Below are positions 27,954-36,640 of a stretch of 64,000 bases of DNA, piece after piece. The stretch covers positions 62,001-126,000 of the forward strand of contig NZ_JBANET010000005.1 of the NCBI RefSeq assembly GCF_037026685.1. Direction: 5' to 3'. Source of the DNA: Orrella sp037026685. GTDB lineage: Bacteria > Pseudomonadota > Gammaproteobacteria > Burkholderiales > Burkholderiaceae_B. Made by a program: the position numbers and the translations under genes. The notes under the pieces are model-generated. The model was not told the origin of the DNA. It searched no databases and worked only from the letters and a program-made list of their open reading frames with translations. Position 1 is the first letter of the stretch. Each line of letters opens with the position of its first letter.

Positions 27954-29431
27954 GTCTTCTCCTTTTGCAGCGCGGCTTCCAGCGCCTGCACGATGGTCTT
28001 GAGCACCTCGACGCGCGCGTGCCGCTTGTCGTCGGCCGGGATGACGTGCCAGGGCGCATGCCGGGTGTCGGTGCGCGCGAACATTTCGTTGGCGGCCTGG
28101 CGGTAGGCATCCCATTTTTCGCGGTTGCGCCAGTCTTCGGGGGTGATCTTGAATTGCTTGAAGGGCGACTTCTCGCGTTCGTGAAAGCGCCTGAGCTGCT
28201 CGTCCTTGCTGACCGCCAGCCAGAACTTGACCAGCACCGCGCCGGCCTCGGCCAGCTGGCTTTCGAAGTCGTTGATTTCTTCGTAGGCGCGCCGCCAGTG
28301 GGCCGGCGGCGTGATTTTTTCGACCCGCTCGGCCAGCACGCGGCCATACCAGGAGCGGTCGAAGATGGCGATGCCGCCGTGGGCCGGCACGCGCCGCCAG
28401 AAGCGCCATAGATAGGGATGGGCCAGCTCTTCGCTGCTGGGCGCCGAGATCGGCGTGATGGTGTAGCGGCGCGCATCCAGCGCGTGCGTGACGCGCCGGA
28501 TCGCGCCGCCCTTGCCCGCGGCGTCCTGGCCCTCGAAGGCCAGCACCAGGCAGCGGCGCGAGAACGCCTGGCCGCGCACGGCGCGCGCCAGCCGCGCCTG
28601 CCACTGCAGCAGCTCTTGCTCGTACTGGTCCTTGTCCAGGTGAGCCGCGTAGTCCAGCCTGCCCAGGCGGTCGGCGATGCGCACCGCCGCGGGCGAGCCC
28701 GCCGCGCCGCTGGCCACGCGCGGCGCATGGCGCGGCGACAGCGCGCGCAGCACAGCTTGGCCGGTGCGCACGGCGCGCAGGCGCTCGTCGGCGCTGGGGA
28801 TCACGACCCAGGGCGCATGCGGCAGATCGGTGGCGGCGATGATTTCCTGTCCGGCGCTGCGCAGGCGATCGAAGCGCTTGTGCACCTTGCGGTCCTGCGG
28901 CGCCACCTGCCAGGCGGTGTCGGGGTCGGCCAGCAGGCGCCGGGTGCGCGTGCGCTGCGCGTCCTTGGAAAGATGGAACCATAGCTTGAGCACCTGCACG
29001 CCGTTGGCGGCCAGCGTGGCTTCCAGGCGCCGGACGTCCTCGATGTGGCGGGCCATCCGGGCCGTGCGCGGCTGCTTGCGGGCGGCCTCCCGCATCAGCG
29101 GCATGTACCACGAGCCGAACACGATGCCGATGCGCCCGGCCGGCGGCAGCGCGTTCCAATAGCGCCACAGCGGCGGGCGCTTGGCCTCGTCCGGGCCGGG
29201 CTCGCCGAAGGCCAGCGTGCGGATGTGGCGCGGGTCCATCCACTCGTTGAGCAGGTTGATGGTGGCGCCCTTGCCCGCGCCGTCCAGCCCGGCGGCCACG
29301 ATCAGCAAGGCGCGGCGCGGATCGAGCAGGCGCGCGTACTGCGCCTTGAGCAAGGCGGTGCGCAGCGGGGTTTCCAGTTCCTTGGCGGTGTCGGCGTCCA
29401 GGACCGGGTCGGACTCGGCTTCTGTGAACAT
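27950..29431 (-). CDS. Polyphosphate:AMP phosphotransferase (two-domain PPK2, class II)
   Basis: Protein of 493 residues with two PPK2 domains. The first has GLDGAGKGATINLL (about residue 48) and a degenerate GSWYMP lid. The second has GQDAAGKGGAIRRV (about residue 300) and the intact FDRSWYGRVL motif, so the C-terminal half is probably the active one, as in known class II enzymes that make ADP from AMP and polyphosphate. Start at 29431 is set by an excellent GAGGAG ribosome site eight bases upstream; an ATG 21 bases earlier lacks one. Between trpC and HIT. Confidence 0.92.
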   Translation of the reverse strand: MFTEAESDPVLDADTAKELETPLRTALLKAQYARLLDPRRALLIVAAGLDGAGKGATINLLNEWMDPRHIRTLAFGEPGPDEAKRPPLWRYWNALPPAGRIGIVFGSWYMPLMREAARKQPRTARMARHIEDVRRLEATLAANGVQVLKLWFHLSKDAQRTRTRRLLADPDTAWQVAPQDRKVHKRFDRLRSAGQEIIAATDLPHAPWVVIPSADERLRAVRTGQAVLRALSPRHAPRVASGAAGSPAAVRIADRLGRLDYAAHLDKDQYEQELLQWQARLARAVRGQAFSRRCLVLAFEGQDAAGKGGAIRRVTHALDARRYTITPISAPSSEELAHPYLWRFWRRVPAHGGIAIFDRSWYGRVLAERVEKITPPAHWRRAYEEINDFESQLAEAGAVLVKFWLAVSKDEQLRRFHEREKSPFKQFKITPEDWRNREKWDAYRQAANEMFARTDTRHAPWHVIPADDKRHARVEVLKTIVQALEAALQKEKT

Positions 29432-29479
29432 CGGGCGCTCCTCTGCTGGCATGCCGGCGTCTTGCGCCGGCTTGCAAAC

Positions 29480-30292
29480 CTATGCGATCAGCCGAGCCAG
29501 TTCGGCGCCCGGCTCCTCGGCCCGCATGAAGGCCTCGCCCACCAGGAAGGCATGCACGCCCTGGGCCCGCATGAATTGCACGTCCCCAGGGGCCAGGATG
29601 CCGCTTTCGGTGACCACCCGCTTGCCCGCGGGAATATGCGGCAGCAGGTCCAGCGTGGTCTGCAGCGAAGTCTCGAAGGTGCGCAGGTTGCGGTTGTTGA
29701 TGCCCAGCAGCGGCGTCTTCAGGGTGAGCGCCACTTCCAGCTCCTGCGCGTCGTGTACCTCCACCAGCACGTCCATGCCCAGGTCCATGGCCACGTCTTC
29801 CAGGTCCCGCAGCTGCGAGGCATCGAGCGCGGCCGCGATCAGCAGCACGCAGTCCGCGCCCAGCGCACGCGCCGAAATGACCTGGTAGGGATCGATGATG
29901 AAGTCCTTGCGCAGCACCGGCAGCGGGCAGGCGGCGCGCGCCTGGCGCAGGTGGTCGTGCGAGCCCTGGAAGAACTGCACGTCGGTCAGCACCGACAGGC
30001 AGGCCGCGCCGTGCGCGGCATAGGAGGCGGCGATCTCGGCGGGCACGAAATGCTCGCGCAGCACGCCGCGCGAAGGCGAGGCCTTCTTGATCTCGGCGAT
30101 CACGCCGGGGCGTCCGGCGGCGATCTTGTCCTCGATGGCCTGGGCAAAGCCGCGCACGTCCTTGCGGGCCTGGGCCTCGCGCAGCAGTTCGGCCTCGCTG
30201 CGGATCTGGCGCGCGGCGACCACTTCGTCGGCCTTCACGGCCAGGATGCGCGCCAGGATGTCGTTGCCGGCGTCGCGCGTGGGGGTATTCAT
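29480..30292 (-). CDS. trpC: Indole-3-glycerol-phosphate synthase
   Basis: Fifth-step enzyme of tryptophan synthesis, closing the indole ring from carboxyphenylaminodeoxyribulose phosphate. Length 270 residues, single-function form without fused TrpF. Motifs: ILARILAVKADEVV at the start, GVIAEIKKASPSRGVL (about residue 55) with the catalytic Lys, SVLTDVQFFQGS, LRKDFIIDPYQV with a second Lys, and VTESGI. Overlaps trpD (ATGA), so the two are translationally coupled. Confidence 0.97.
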   Translation of the reverse strand: MNTPTRDAGNDILARILAVKADEVVAARQIRSEAELLREAQARKDVRGFAQAIEDKIAAGRPGVIAEIKKASPSRGVLREHFVPAEIAASYAAHGAACLSVLTDVQFFQGSHDHLRQARAACPLPVLRKDFIIDPYQVISARALGADCVLLIAAALDASQLRDLEDVAMDLGMDVLVEVHDAQELEVALTLKTPLLGINNRNLRTFETSLQTTLDLLPHIPAGKRVVTESGILAPGDVQFMRAQGVHAFLVGEAFMRAEEPGAELARLIA

Positions 30293-31320
30293 TGCTTGTA
30301 TTTCCGGGTATGGGCGCAGAAGGCTTCGAGCTTGTCGCGGGCGGCGCCGCTGGCGATCAGCTCGAAGGCCTGCGCCAGGCCTTGTTCGATGGAATCGGCG
30401 CGGTTGCCGGCATAGATGGCCAGGCCGGCATTGAAGGCGACGATGTCGCGCGCCGTGCCGGGCACATTATCCAATGCTTCGAGCACCATCTCGCGCGATT
30501 GCTCGCGATTGTCCACCCGGATCGAGCGGTTGGACACCATGGAAAGCCCGTAGTCCTCGGGATGGATGTCGTACTCGCGGATCTCGCCGTCCTTGAGCTC
30601 GCCCACCATGGTGGCCGCGCCCAGCGAGGCCTCGTCCATGCCGTCGCGCCCGTGCACGATCAGCACGTGCCGCGAGCCCAGGCGCTGCAGCACGCGCACC
30701 TGGATGCCCACCAGGTCGGGGTGGAACACGCCCATCAGCTGGTTGGCGGCGCCGGCCGGGTTGGTCAGGGGGCCGAGGATGTTGAACAGCGTGCGCACGC
30801 CCAGTTCCTTGCGGATGGCCGCGACGTTCTTCATGGCGCTGTGGTGCGCGGGCGCGAACATGAAGCCGATGCCGGTGGCCTGGATGCATTCGGCCACCTG
30901 CTCGGGCGTGAGCGCCAGGTTGGCGCCCAGGGCTTCCAGTACGTCGGCGCTGCCCGAGGACGACGAGGCGCTGCGCCCGCCATGCTTGGCGATGGGCACG
31001 CCCGCGGCCGCGGCCACGAACATGGCGGTGGTCGAGATGTTGAAGGTATGGCTGCCGTCCCCGCCCGTGCCGCACATGTCCAGCAGGCTGCCCGGATCGG
31101 GCGTGACCACGGGCGTGGCGAACTCGCGCATGACTTGCGCGGCGGCGGTGATCTCGCCGATGGTTTCCTTCTTGACGCGCAATCCCATCAGCAGCGCGCT
31201 GGCCAGCTGCGGCGAGACTTCGCCGCGCATCAGGCTGCGCATCAGCGTGAGCATTTCGTCGTGGAAGATCTCGCGGTGCTCGATGCAGCGCACCAGCGCT
31301 TCGTTGAATGTGATGGTCAT
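30289..31320 (-). CDS. trpD: Anthranilate phosphoribosyltransferase
   Basis: Transfers phosphoribose from PRPP to anthranilate. The protein is 343 residues. LDMCGTGGDGSHTFNIST (about residue 80) is the PRPP-binding glycine-rich loop, and KHGGRSASSSSGSADVLEALG follows at about 112, with the anthranilate-site FAPAHHSAMKNVA near 155. The Met start lies 10 bases after the trpG stop. Single-function type, not fused to TrpG. Confidence 0.98.
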   Translation of the reverse strand: MTITFNEALVRCIEHREIFHDEMLTLMRSLMRGEVSPQLASALLMGLRVKKETIGEITAAAQVMREFATPVVTPDPGSLLDMCGTGGDGSHTFNISTTAMFVAAAAGVPIAKHGGRSASSSSGSADVLEALGANLALTPEQVAECIQATGIGFMFAPAHHSAMKNVAAIRKELGVRTLFNILGPLTNPAGAANQLMGVFHPDLVGIQVRVLQRLGSRHVLIVHGRDGMDEASLGAATMVGELKDGEIREYDIHPEDYGLSMVSNRSIRVDNREQSREMVLEALDNVPGTARDIVAFNAGLAIYAGNRADSIEQGLAQAFELIASGAARDKLEAFCAHTRKYKQ

Positions 31321-31330
31321 GGCTAGCGGA

Positions 31331-31895
<565 letters not shown>

Positions 31896-31903
<8 letters not shown>

Positions 31904-32069
31904 GGCGATACCTTGGTTGATGGGGGCAGGTGTTGATGGCGCGCTTGCAAGGCAGGGGGAACAGGCGCCATCGATGCCGCATCGCCAGGGCCGGGCGCAC
32001 GCCGGGCACGGCTGCGCCGCGCGCGGGCGCGGCGAACGTGTCAGTATCCGGGGAAAGATCTACGGGCAT
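31896..32069 (-). CDS. Small ORF coupled to trpG (possible leader peptide)
   Basis: Frame of 57 codons beginning MPVDLSPDTDTFAAPARG, preceded by a strong ribosome site (CAGGAG, eight bases from the ATG). Its TAG lies inside the trpG start region, overlapping trpG by eight bases, a typical coupling layout. About three quarters of codons end in G or C, like real genes here. It contains a single Trp codon, so a classical tryptophan attenuator peptide is unlikely. No homologous family recognised. It may set trpG translation or be a short protein. Confidence 0.45.
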
Positions 32070-32125
32070 CGGGCAATCTCCTGTTTTCTGGGAGCCGCCG
32101 TGCCGAGGAGCCATTTACCGAATCC

Positions 32126-32194
32126 GCCCTGCCGGTACGACGGCAGGCTGCGGTTCGAGGCCGCAACGACGTGCCGCTTCCTATTGGAAGCGCC
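32126..32194 (-). ncRNA. Structured leader upstream of trpG: three tandem hairpins
   Basis: Three perfect stem-loops follow each other: CCTGCCG-GTACGA-CGGCAGG, then TGCGG-TTCGAGG-CCGCA, then CGCTTCC-TATT-GGAAGCG (given on the plus strand, in that order from 32128). The middle one has the geometry of a tRNA T-arm, a 5-bp stem with a 7-base TTCGAGG loop. They lie between the argC stop and the small ORF preceding trpG, where a trp regulatory leader would be expected. No Rfam family recognised by eye. Confidence 0.4.
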
Positions 32195-32355
32195 ACCACT
32201 GAGCAATGTGGGTCGTAGCGGTACGGGTCATGGCAGACCGAAATGGGTTATCAAAAGGCGCAGGCAAAATCAGGCGTAGCCTGGGGGGCGCTGACGCCTT
32301 CCCGACTTTAGCATGGCGCGCGTGCGGGCGTCTATGCCCCCCGTAGGTACGCGCA

Positions 32356-33285
32356 TCAGCGCCTGCCCAGCATCAGCGCCAGGTTTTGCACCGCCGCCCC
32401 GGCCGCGCCCTTGCCCAGGTTGTCGAACACTGCCGTAAGCAGGACCTGGCCCCGCGACGGATTGGCAAAGACCGCCAGCTCCATGTCGTTGGTGCCGTTG
32501 AGCCGTTGCGGATCGAGGCGTTCGAGCGCGGACGATTCGGCCAGCGGCAGCACCCGCACGTGGGCCGCGCCGGCATAGTGCCGAGCCAGGCACGCGTGCA
32601 AGGCTTGCGCATCGGCGGCTGGCGGCAGCAGGCGCTGGTGCAGCGCGATGGTCAGCACGATGCCCTGGCGGTAGCTGCCATAGGCCGGCACGAAGACCGG
32701 CGGCAGCGACAGGCCCGCATAACGCTGTATTTCGGGCACGTGCTTGTGCGCCAGCCCCAGCCCGTAGACCTGGAACGCGGGAGGCCGCGCGGCGGGCTCT
32801 GCCTCATGTGCCTGGACCGCGGCGCGGCCGCCCCCCGAATAACCGGACATGGCGTGGATGTCGAGCGGATAGTCCGCCGGCATCAGCCCGGCGCCCACCA
32901 GGGGGTGCAGCAGCGCGATGGCGCCGGTGGGATAGCAGCCGGGATTGGTCACGCGGCTGGCTTGCGCGATGAGGCGGGGCTGGTCGGCGCTCATTTCGGG
33001 AAAGCCGTAGGCCCAGCCCGGGTGCGTCCTGTGCGCCGAGCTGGCATCGATGATGCGCACGTCCGGGTTGCGCAGCAGGGACAGGGCCTGCCGCGCGGCC
33101 TCGTCGGGCAGGCACAGGATGGCGATGTCGCAGTCGTTCAGGGCCTGGGCGCGCAGGCGCTCGTCCTTGCGGCGGTCCGGCGCCAGCGTGACCAGCTCCA
33201 GGTCGTGGCGTGCCTGCAGGCGCGCGTGGATTTGCAGGCCCGTGGTGCCTTGGTCGCCGTCGATGAAGATGCGTGGGATGCTCAT
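32356..33285 (-). CDS. argC: N-acetyl-gamma-glutamyl-phosphate reductase (type 2)
   Basis: Reduces N-acetylglutamyl phosphate with NADPH in arginine synthesis. The protein is 309 residues, the shorter type 2 form. It starts with IPRIFIDGDQGTTGLQIHARL, the nucleotide-binding loop, and has the catalytic Cys in VTNPGCYPTGAIALLHPL (about residue 117), then the conserved GYSGGGRAAV and HKHVPEI segments. It is divergent from a LysR regulator, with an inverted repeat between them. Expressed toward trpG, though 286 bases separate its stop from the small ORF before trpG. Confidence 0.95.
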   Translation of the reverse strand: MSIPRIFIDGDQGTTGLQIHARLQARHDLELVTLAPDRRKDERLRAQALNDCDIAILCLPDEAARQALSLLRNPDVRIIDASSAHRTHPGWAYGFPEMSADQPRLIAQASRVTNPGCYPTGAIALLHPLVGAGLMPADYPLDIHAMSGYSGGGRAAVQAHEAEPAARPPAFQVYGLGLAHKHVPEIQRYAGLSLPPVFVPAYGSYRQGIVLTIALHQRLLPPAADAQALHACLARHYAGAAHVRVLPLAESSALERLDPQRLNGTNDMELAVFANPSRGQVLLTAVFDNLGKGAAGAAVQNLALMLGRR

Positions 33286-33349
33286 GGTGCGTATCCGGAT
33301 GGAGATGCCGATGCGTCATCGTGCCTGCCGCCTTAGAATAGGGAAAGTC

Positions 33350-33371
33350 GAATTTCATGATCTCGAAATTC
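33350..33371. promoter_or_regulatory. Inverted repeat between argC and LysR genes
   Basis: GAATTTC (33350-33356) and GAAATTC (33365-33371) are perfect 7-base arms eight bases apart, 24 bases before the LysR ATG. AT-rich symmetry near a divergent LysR promoter is the usual form of an autoregulatory site. A TAGAAT -10-like hexamer lies at 33334-33339. Confidence 0.5.
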
Positions 33372-33394
33372 AGTTTTCCTGAGGGTCATCCGCG

Positions 33395-34279
33395 ATGCGG
33401 GAAATCAGCCTGGACCAGCTGCGCACGCTGGTGACCATCGCCGACCATGGCTCCTTCGCCGAAGCGGCCCGGCTGCTGCACTTGGCGCCACCCACGGTAA
33501 GCCTGCACATCAGCGCGCTCGAGGGCCGTATCGGCGCGCAGGTGCTTTCCCGCACGCGGGGGCGCGTGCGTCCCACCGCCATCGGCGAAAGCCTGGTCGA
33601 TCATGCGAGGCGGCTGCTGGCCGACGTCTCGCATGCGATGCAGGACGTGGCGCGCCAGGCGCAGGGCATGGCCGGGCGGGTCCGCCTGGGCGCGTCCACC
33701 GGCGTGATCGCCCACCTGCTGCCGCGCGCGCTCGAGACGCTTGCCCGTTCGCATCCCGGTATCGACGTCCAGATCGCGGTGTCGACCTCGCACCAGACGC
33801 TGGAGCGGCTGGTGGCCGGCTCGCTGGACATCGGCATCGTTGCGCTGCCCCAGGCCAGGGTCGCGGGCCTGGACATCCGCCCCTGGCGGCGCGATCCGGT
33901 GCTGGCCTTCCTGCCGGCGGCCTGGCCTGCGCCGGCGCAGGTCACGCCCCATTGGATGGCGGCGCAGCCCTTGATCCTCAACGGCCCGGGCACCCACCTG
34001 TCGCGCTTGACGGGCAACTGGTTCGCCGATGCGGGCCTGCGCCCCGCGCCGCGCATCGCGCTGGACTACAACGATGCGATCAAGAGCCTGGTGGCGGCGG
34101 GCTACGGCGGGACGCTGCTGCCGCACGAGGACGGCGCGCCCGCCCCGGGCGAGCGTATCGCTATGCGGCCGCTGCGCCCGGCCCTGTGGCGCCGGCTGGG
34201 CGTGGCATATCGCCGGGAGCTGGCGGCGCCGGCCGCCGTTCCTATGCTGCAGGCTTTATGGAGCCTGCGGCAGAAATAG
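33395..34279 (+). CDS. LysR family transcriptional regulator
   Basis: Regulator of 294 residues. The N-terminal helix-turn-helix runs about residues 5-63 (SLDQLRTLVTIADHGSFAEAARLLHLAPPTVS, then LEGRIGAQVLSRTRG), followed by the periplasmic-binding-like effector domain (VRLGASTGVIAHLLPRALETL). Divergent from argC and convergent with the FMN-dependent hydroxy-acid oxidase gene, overlapping its 3' end by 38 bases. Target could be argC, the hydroxy-acid cluster, or unlinked genes; effector unknown. Confidence 0.92.
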   Translation: MREISLDQLRTLVTIADHGSFAEAARLLHLAPPTVSLHISALEGRIGAQVLSRTRGRVRPTAIGESLVDHARRLLADVSHAMQDVARQAQGMAGRVRLGASTGVIAHLLPRALETLARSHPGIDVQIAVSTSHQTLERLVAGSLDIGIVALPQARVAGLDIRPWRRDPVLAFLPAAWPAPAQVTPHWMAAQPLILNGPGTHLSRLTGNWFADAGLRPAPRIALDYNDAIKSLVAAGYGGTLLPHEDGAPAPGERIAMRPLRPALWRRLGVAYRRELAAPAAVPMLQALWSLRQK

Positions 34280-35570
34280 CGTCATGGATCCCGCAAGCCT
34301 GCGCGGCGGCGCCCGGCCCGCGAAATAGCACGCTGCCGTCGATGCGGCTCACGTCGGCCACGCCGGTCAGGCGCAGCGCCCGGACCAGCTCCTCGCGCAG
34401 CAGGAACAGGGCGCGCTCGGCCCCGGCCTGGCCGGCCGCGCTTACGCCGTACAGCATGGGCCGGCCCACCATGACCGCGTCGGCGCCCAGCGCCAGCGCC
34501 TTGACGATATCGGCGCCGCGGCGCACGCCGCCGTCGACCAGCACCTGCAGCCTGTCGCCCACGGCCTGGGCCACGGCCGGCAGCGCCTGCAGCGCGGCGG
34601 CGGCGCCGTCCAGCTGGCGGCCGCCATGGTTGGAGACGATCACCGCGTCGGCCCCCAGTTCGGCCGCGCGCCGGGCGTCCTCGGGATGCAGCACGCCCTT
34701 GATCAGCAGCGGGCCCGGCCAGCGGTCGCGGATGCGCCGCAGGTCTTCCCAGACGAAGGCCGGGTCGTAGTTCTTGCCCACCGAGGAGGCGATGGTCGAG
34801 GCGTCCACCGCGTCGGGCACGAAGCCGGCCATGTTCTCCAGCGCCGGCAGGCCGTGGCGCAACTGCCGCGCCACCCAGCCGGGCCGGCTGGCGAAGTCCA
34901 GCACGTTGCGCGGCGTGTAGCGAAAGGGCAGGCCGAAGTCGTTGCGCAGGTCGCGCTCGCGCTTGCCGCCGGTGGGCATGTCGATGGTGATGATCAGCGC
35001 CTGGTAGCCTGCCTGGCGGGCCCGCTCGATCAGCCCGAAGGTGAAGTCGCGCTTGCGCAGCATGTAGGACTGGAACCACAGCTGCGTGTGCGGGGCCTCG
35101 CGCGCCACCCGTTCGATCGAGGAGGTCGCGGAAGTGGGCAGCGCATAGGGCACGCCAGCCTCGCCCGCGGCGCGCGCGATGGCCACGTCGCCGAACGGCC
35201 AGCCGTAGCCGATCGCGCCGGTGGGCGCGACCGCCAGGGGCAGCGCGGCCGGCTGGCCCAGCAGCCGGGTGCCGGTCTCGATGCGCGAGACGTCCACCAG
35301 GTAGCGCGGCAGCAGCTGGACCGCTTCGAAGGCCGCGCGATTGGCGCGCAGCGTGCTTTCGGTTTCGGCGCCGCCGTCGTAGAAGTCGAAGACGGCTCGC
35401 GGCAGCATGCGGGCCGCCTGGCGGCGCAGGTCCTCGATGGACGCGGCGCGCTGCGCCCGTTCGCGCAGGCGCCGGCCCGGCGCGGGCGGGGAAGCGGCCG
35501 GCAGGGCGGGGCGTTCGGACGGGGCGGGGGCTTCGGACATGGCGGCAGAAGTCGGCGGGCGTTGCGTCAT
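34242..35570 (-). CDS. FMN-dependent alpha-hydroxy-acid dehydrogenase/oxidase
   Basis: Protein of 442 residues in the L-lactate/glycolate/mandelate oxidoreductase family. After a Pro/Ala-rich N-terminus of about 45 residues come LPRAVFDFYDGGAETE, AVAPTGAIGYGWPFGD, IITIDMPTGGKRERD, and the active-site VSNHGGRQLDGA with the catalytic His and Arg, then VDGGVRRGADIVKALALGADAV for FMN phosphate. It oxidises an L-2-hydroxy acid to a 2-oxo acid, probably passing electrons to the respiratory chain. ATG at 35570 overlaps the receptor stop (ATGA). Its 3' end overlaps the convergent LysR gene. Confidence 0.92.
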   Translation of the reverse strand: MTQRPPTSAAMSEAPAPSERPALPAASPPAPGRRLRERAQRAASIEDLRRQAARMLPRAVFDFYDGGAETESTLRANRAAFEAVQLLPRYLVDVSRIETGTRLLGQPAALPLAVAPTGAIGYGWPFGDVAIARAAGEAGVPYALPTSATSSIERVAREAPHTQLWFQSYMLRKRDFTFGLIERARQAGYQALIITIDMPTGGKRERDLRNDFGLPFRYTPRNVLDFASRPGWVARQLRHGLPALENMAGFVPDAVDASTIASSVGKNYDPAFVWEDLRRIRDRWPGPLLIKGVLHPEDARRAAELGADAVIVSNHGGRQLDGAAAALQALPAVAQAVGDRLQVLVDGGVRRGADIVKALALGADAVMVGRPMLYGVSAAGQAGAERALFLLREELVRALRLTGVADVSRIDGSVLFRGPGAAAQACGIHDAISAAGSIKPAA

Positions 35571-36541
35571 TGCTTGGCCTGGCCGGCGGCCGAAAGCAGG
35601 CGGCCCCACAGTTCGGTCTGCTCGGCCACGTAGCGCGAGAAGTCTTGCGGGGTGCGCGGCGTGGGCTGCAGGCCCTGCTTGTCGAAGAAGGCCGCGGCCT
35701 CGTCGCTGCGCAGCGCCTGCACGAAGGCCTGGTTCAGCTTGTCGATGATGGCCGCATCGGTGCCGGCCGGGGCGAACAGCCCGCCCCAGGCCACGAAATC
35801 GTAGCCCGGCAGCCCGGCCTGCGCCAGCGGCGGCACGCCGGGCAGGGCCGGCGACGGCTCGGGCGGCGTCACGCCCAGCGGGCGCAGCTTGCCGGCCTCG
35901 ATGTGCGGGCGCGTGACCGAAATGTCGGTGATCATGAAATCCAGGCGGCCGGCCAGCAGGTCGTTCATGGCCTGCGGGGTGCCGGCGTAGGGCACGTCCA
36001 GGGCGTCGATGCCGGCCTGCTCCTTGAGCATCTGCACGGCCGCCAGGCTGCCCGAATTGCCCGTGCCGTAGTTCAGCTCGCCGGGCCGCTGGCGCACGTA
36101 GTCCAGAAAGCCCGGCAGGTCCTTGGGCGGCAGGTCGGGCCGGATCACCAGCACCAGGGGGTTGGTGGTGAATTGCGTGATGGCGGCGAAGTCGCGCGTC
36201 GGGTCGTAGGGCAGCGACTTGAACAGGTGCACGTTGGCCGACTGCGTGCTGTTGGTGCCCACCAGCAGCGTATAGCCGTCCGGCGCCGCGCGGCTGACGT
36301 CGGCCGCGGCGATGCTGCCTTGCGCGCCGGCCTTGTTTTCGACGATGAAGGTCTGTCCCAGCGTGCGCCCCACGCGCTCGCCCAGGAAGCGGGCCATGAC
36401 GTCGGTGGTGCTGCCGGCCGGGAAGGGCACGACCAGCCGGATGGGGCGGCTGGGATAGTCGTCGGCCGCCCAGGCGGCGGCCGGCACGGCCAGGCCCAGC
36501 AGCAGGCCCATGGCCAGTTTGGGCAAGCTCGGTAGTTTCAT
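35567..36541 (-). CDS. Bug/TTT family periplasmic receptor (hydroxy-acid cluster, second)
   Basis: Periplasmic binding protein of 324 residues, with signal peptide (MKLPSLPKLAMGLLLGLAVPAAAWAAD). Bug family marks are YPSRPIRLVVPFPAGSTTDVMAR, IVENKAGAQGSIAAADV, DGYTLLVGTNST, and LDVPYAGTPQAMNDLLAGRLDF. Positioned between the FAD oxidase (99 bases upstream) and the FMN oxidase (4-base overlap downstream), so its ligand is probably a hydroxy acid or its precursor. No TctA/TctB genes adjoin. Confidence 0.93.
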   Translation of the reverse strand: MKLPSLPKLAMGLLLGLAVPAAAWAADDYPSRPIRLVVPFPAGSTTDVMARFLGERVGRTLGQTFIVENKAGAQGSIAAADVSRAAPDGYTLLVGTNSTQSANVHLFKSLPYDPTRDFAAITQFTTNPLVLVIRPDLPPKDLPGFLDYVRQRPGELNYGTGNSGSLAAVQMLKEQAGIDALDVPYAGTPQAMNDLLAGRLDFMITDISVTRPHIEAGKLRPLGVTPPEPSPALPGVPPLAQAGLPGYDFVAWGGLFAPAGTDAAIIDKLNQAFVQALRSDEAAAFFDKQGLQPTPRTPQDFSRYVAEQTELWGRLLSAAGQAKQ

Positions 36542-36640
36542 GCTGCGATCTCCATTGTGGTGCGCGGCATGGCCGCGCAATGTTGTGTATTCGTCGTGGT
36601 GGCTGTCCCGGGCGGCGCGCGCCGCACGCGGGCGGGCCGG

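Noticed and set aside
32143..32168. A tRNA gene suggested by the T-arm-like hairpin
   Set aside because: No matching acceptor, D- or anticodon arms could be found in the flanking 80 bases; kept only as a structured-leader observation.
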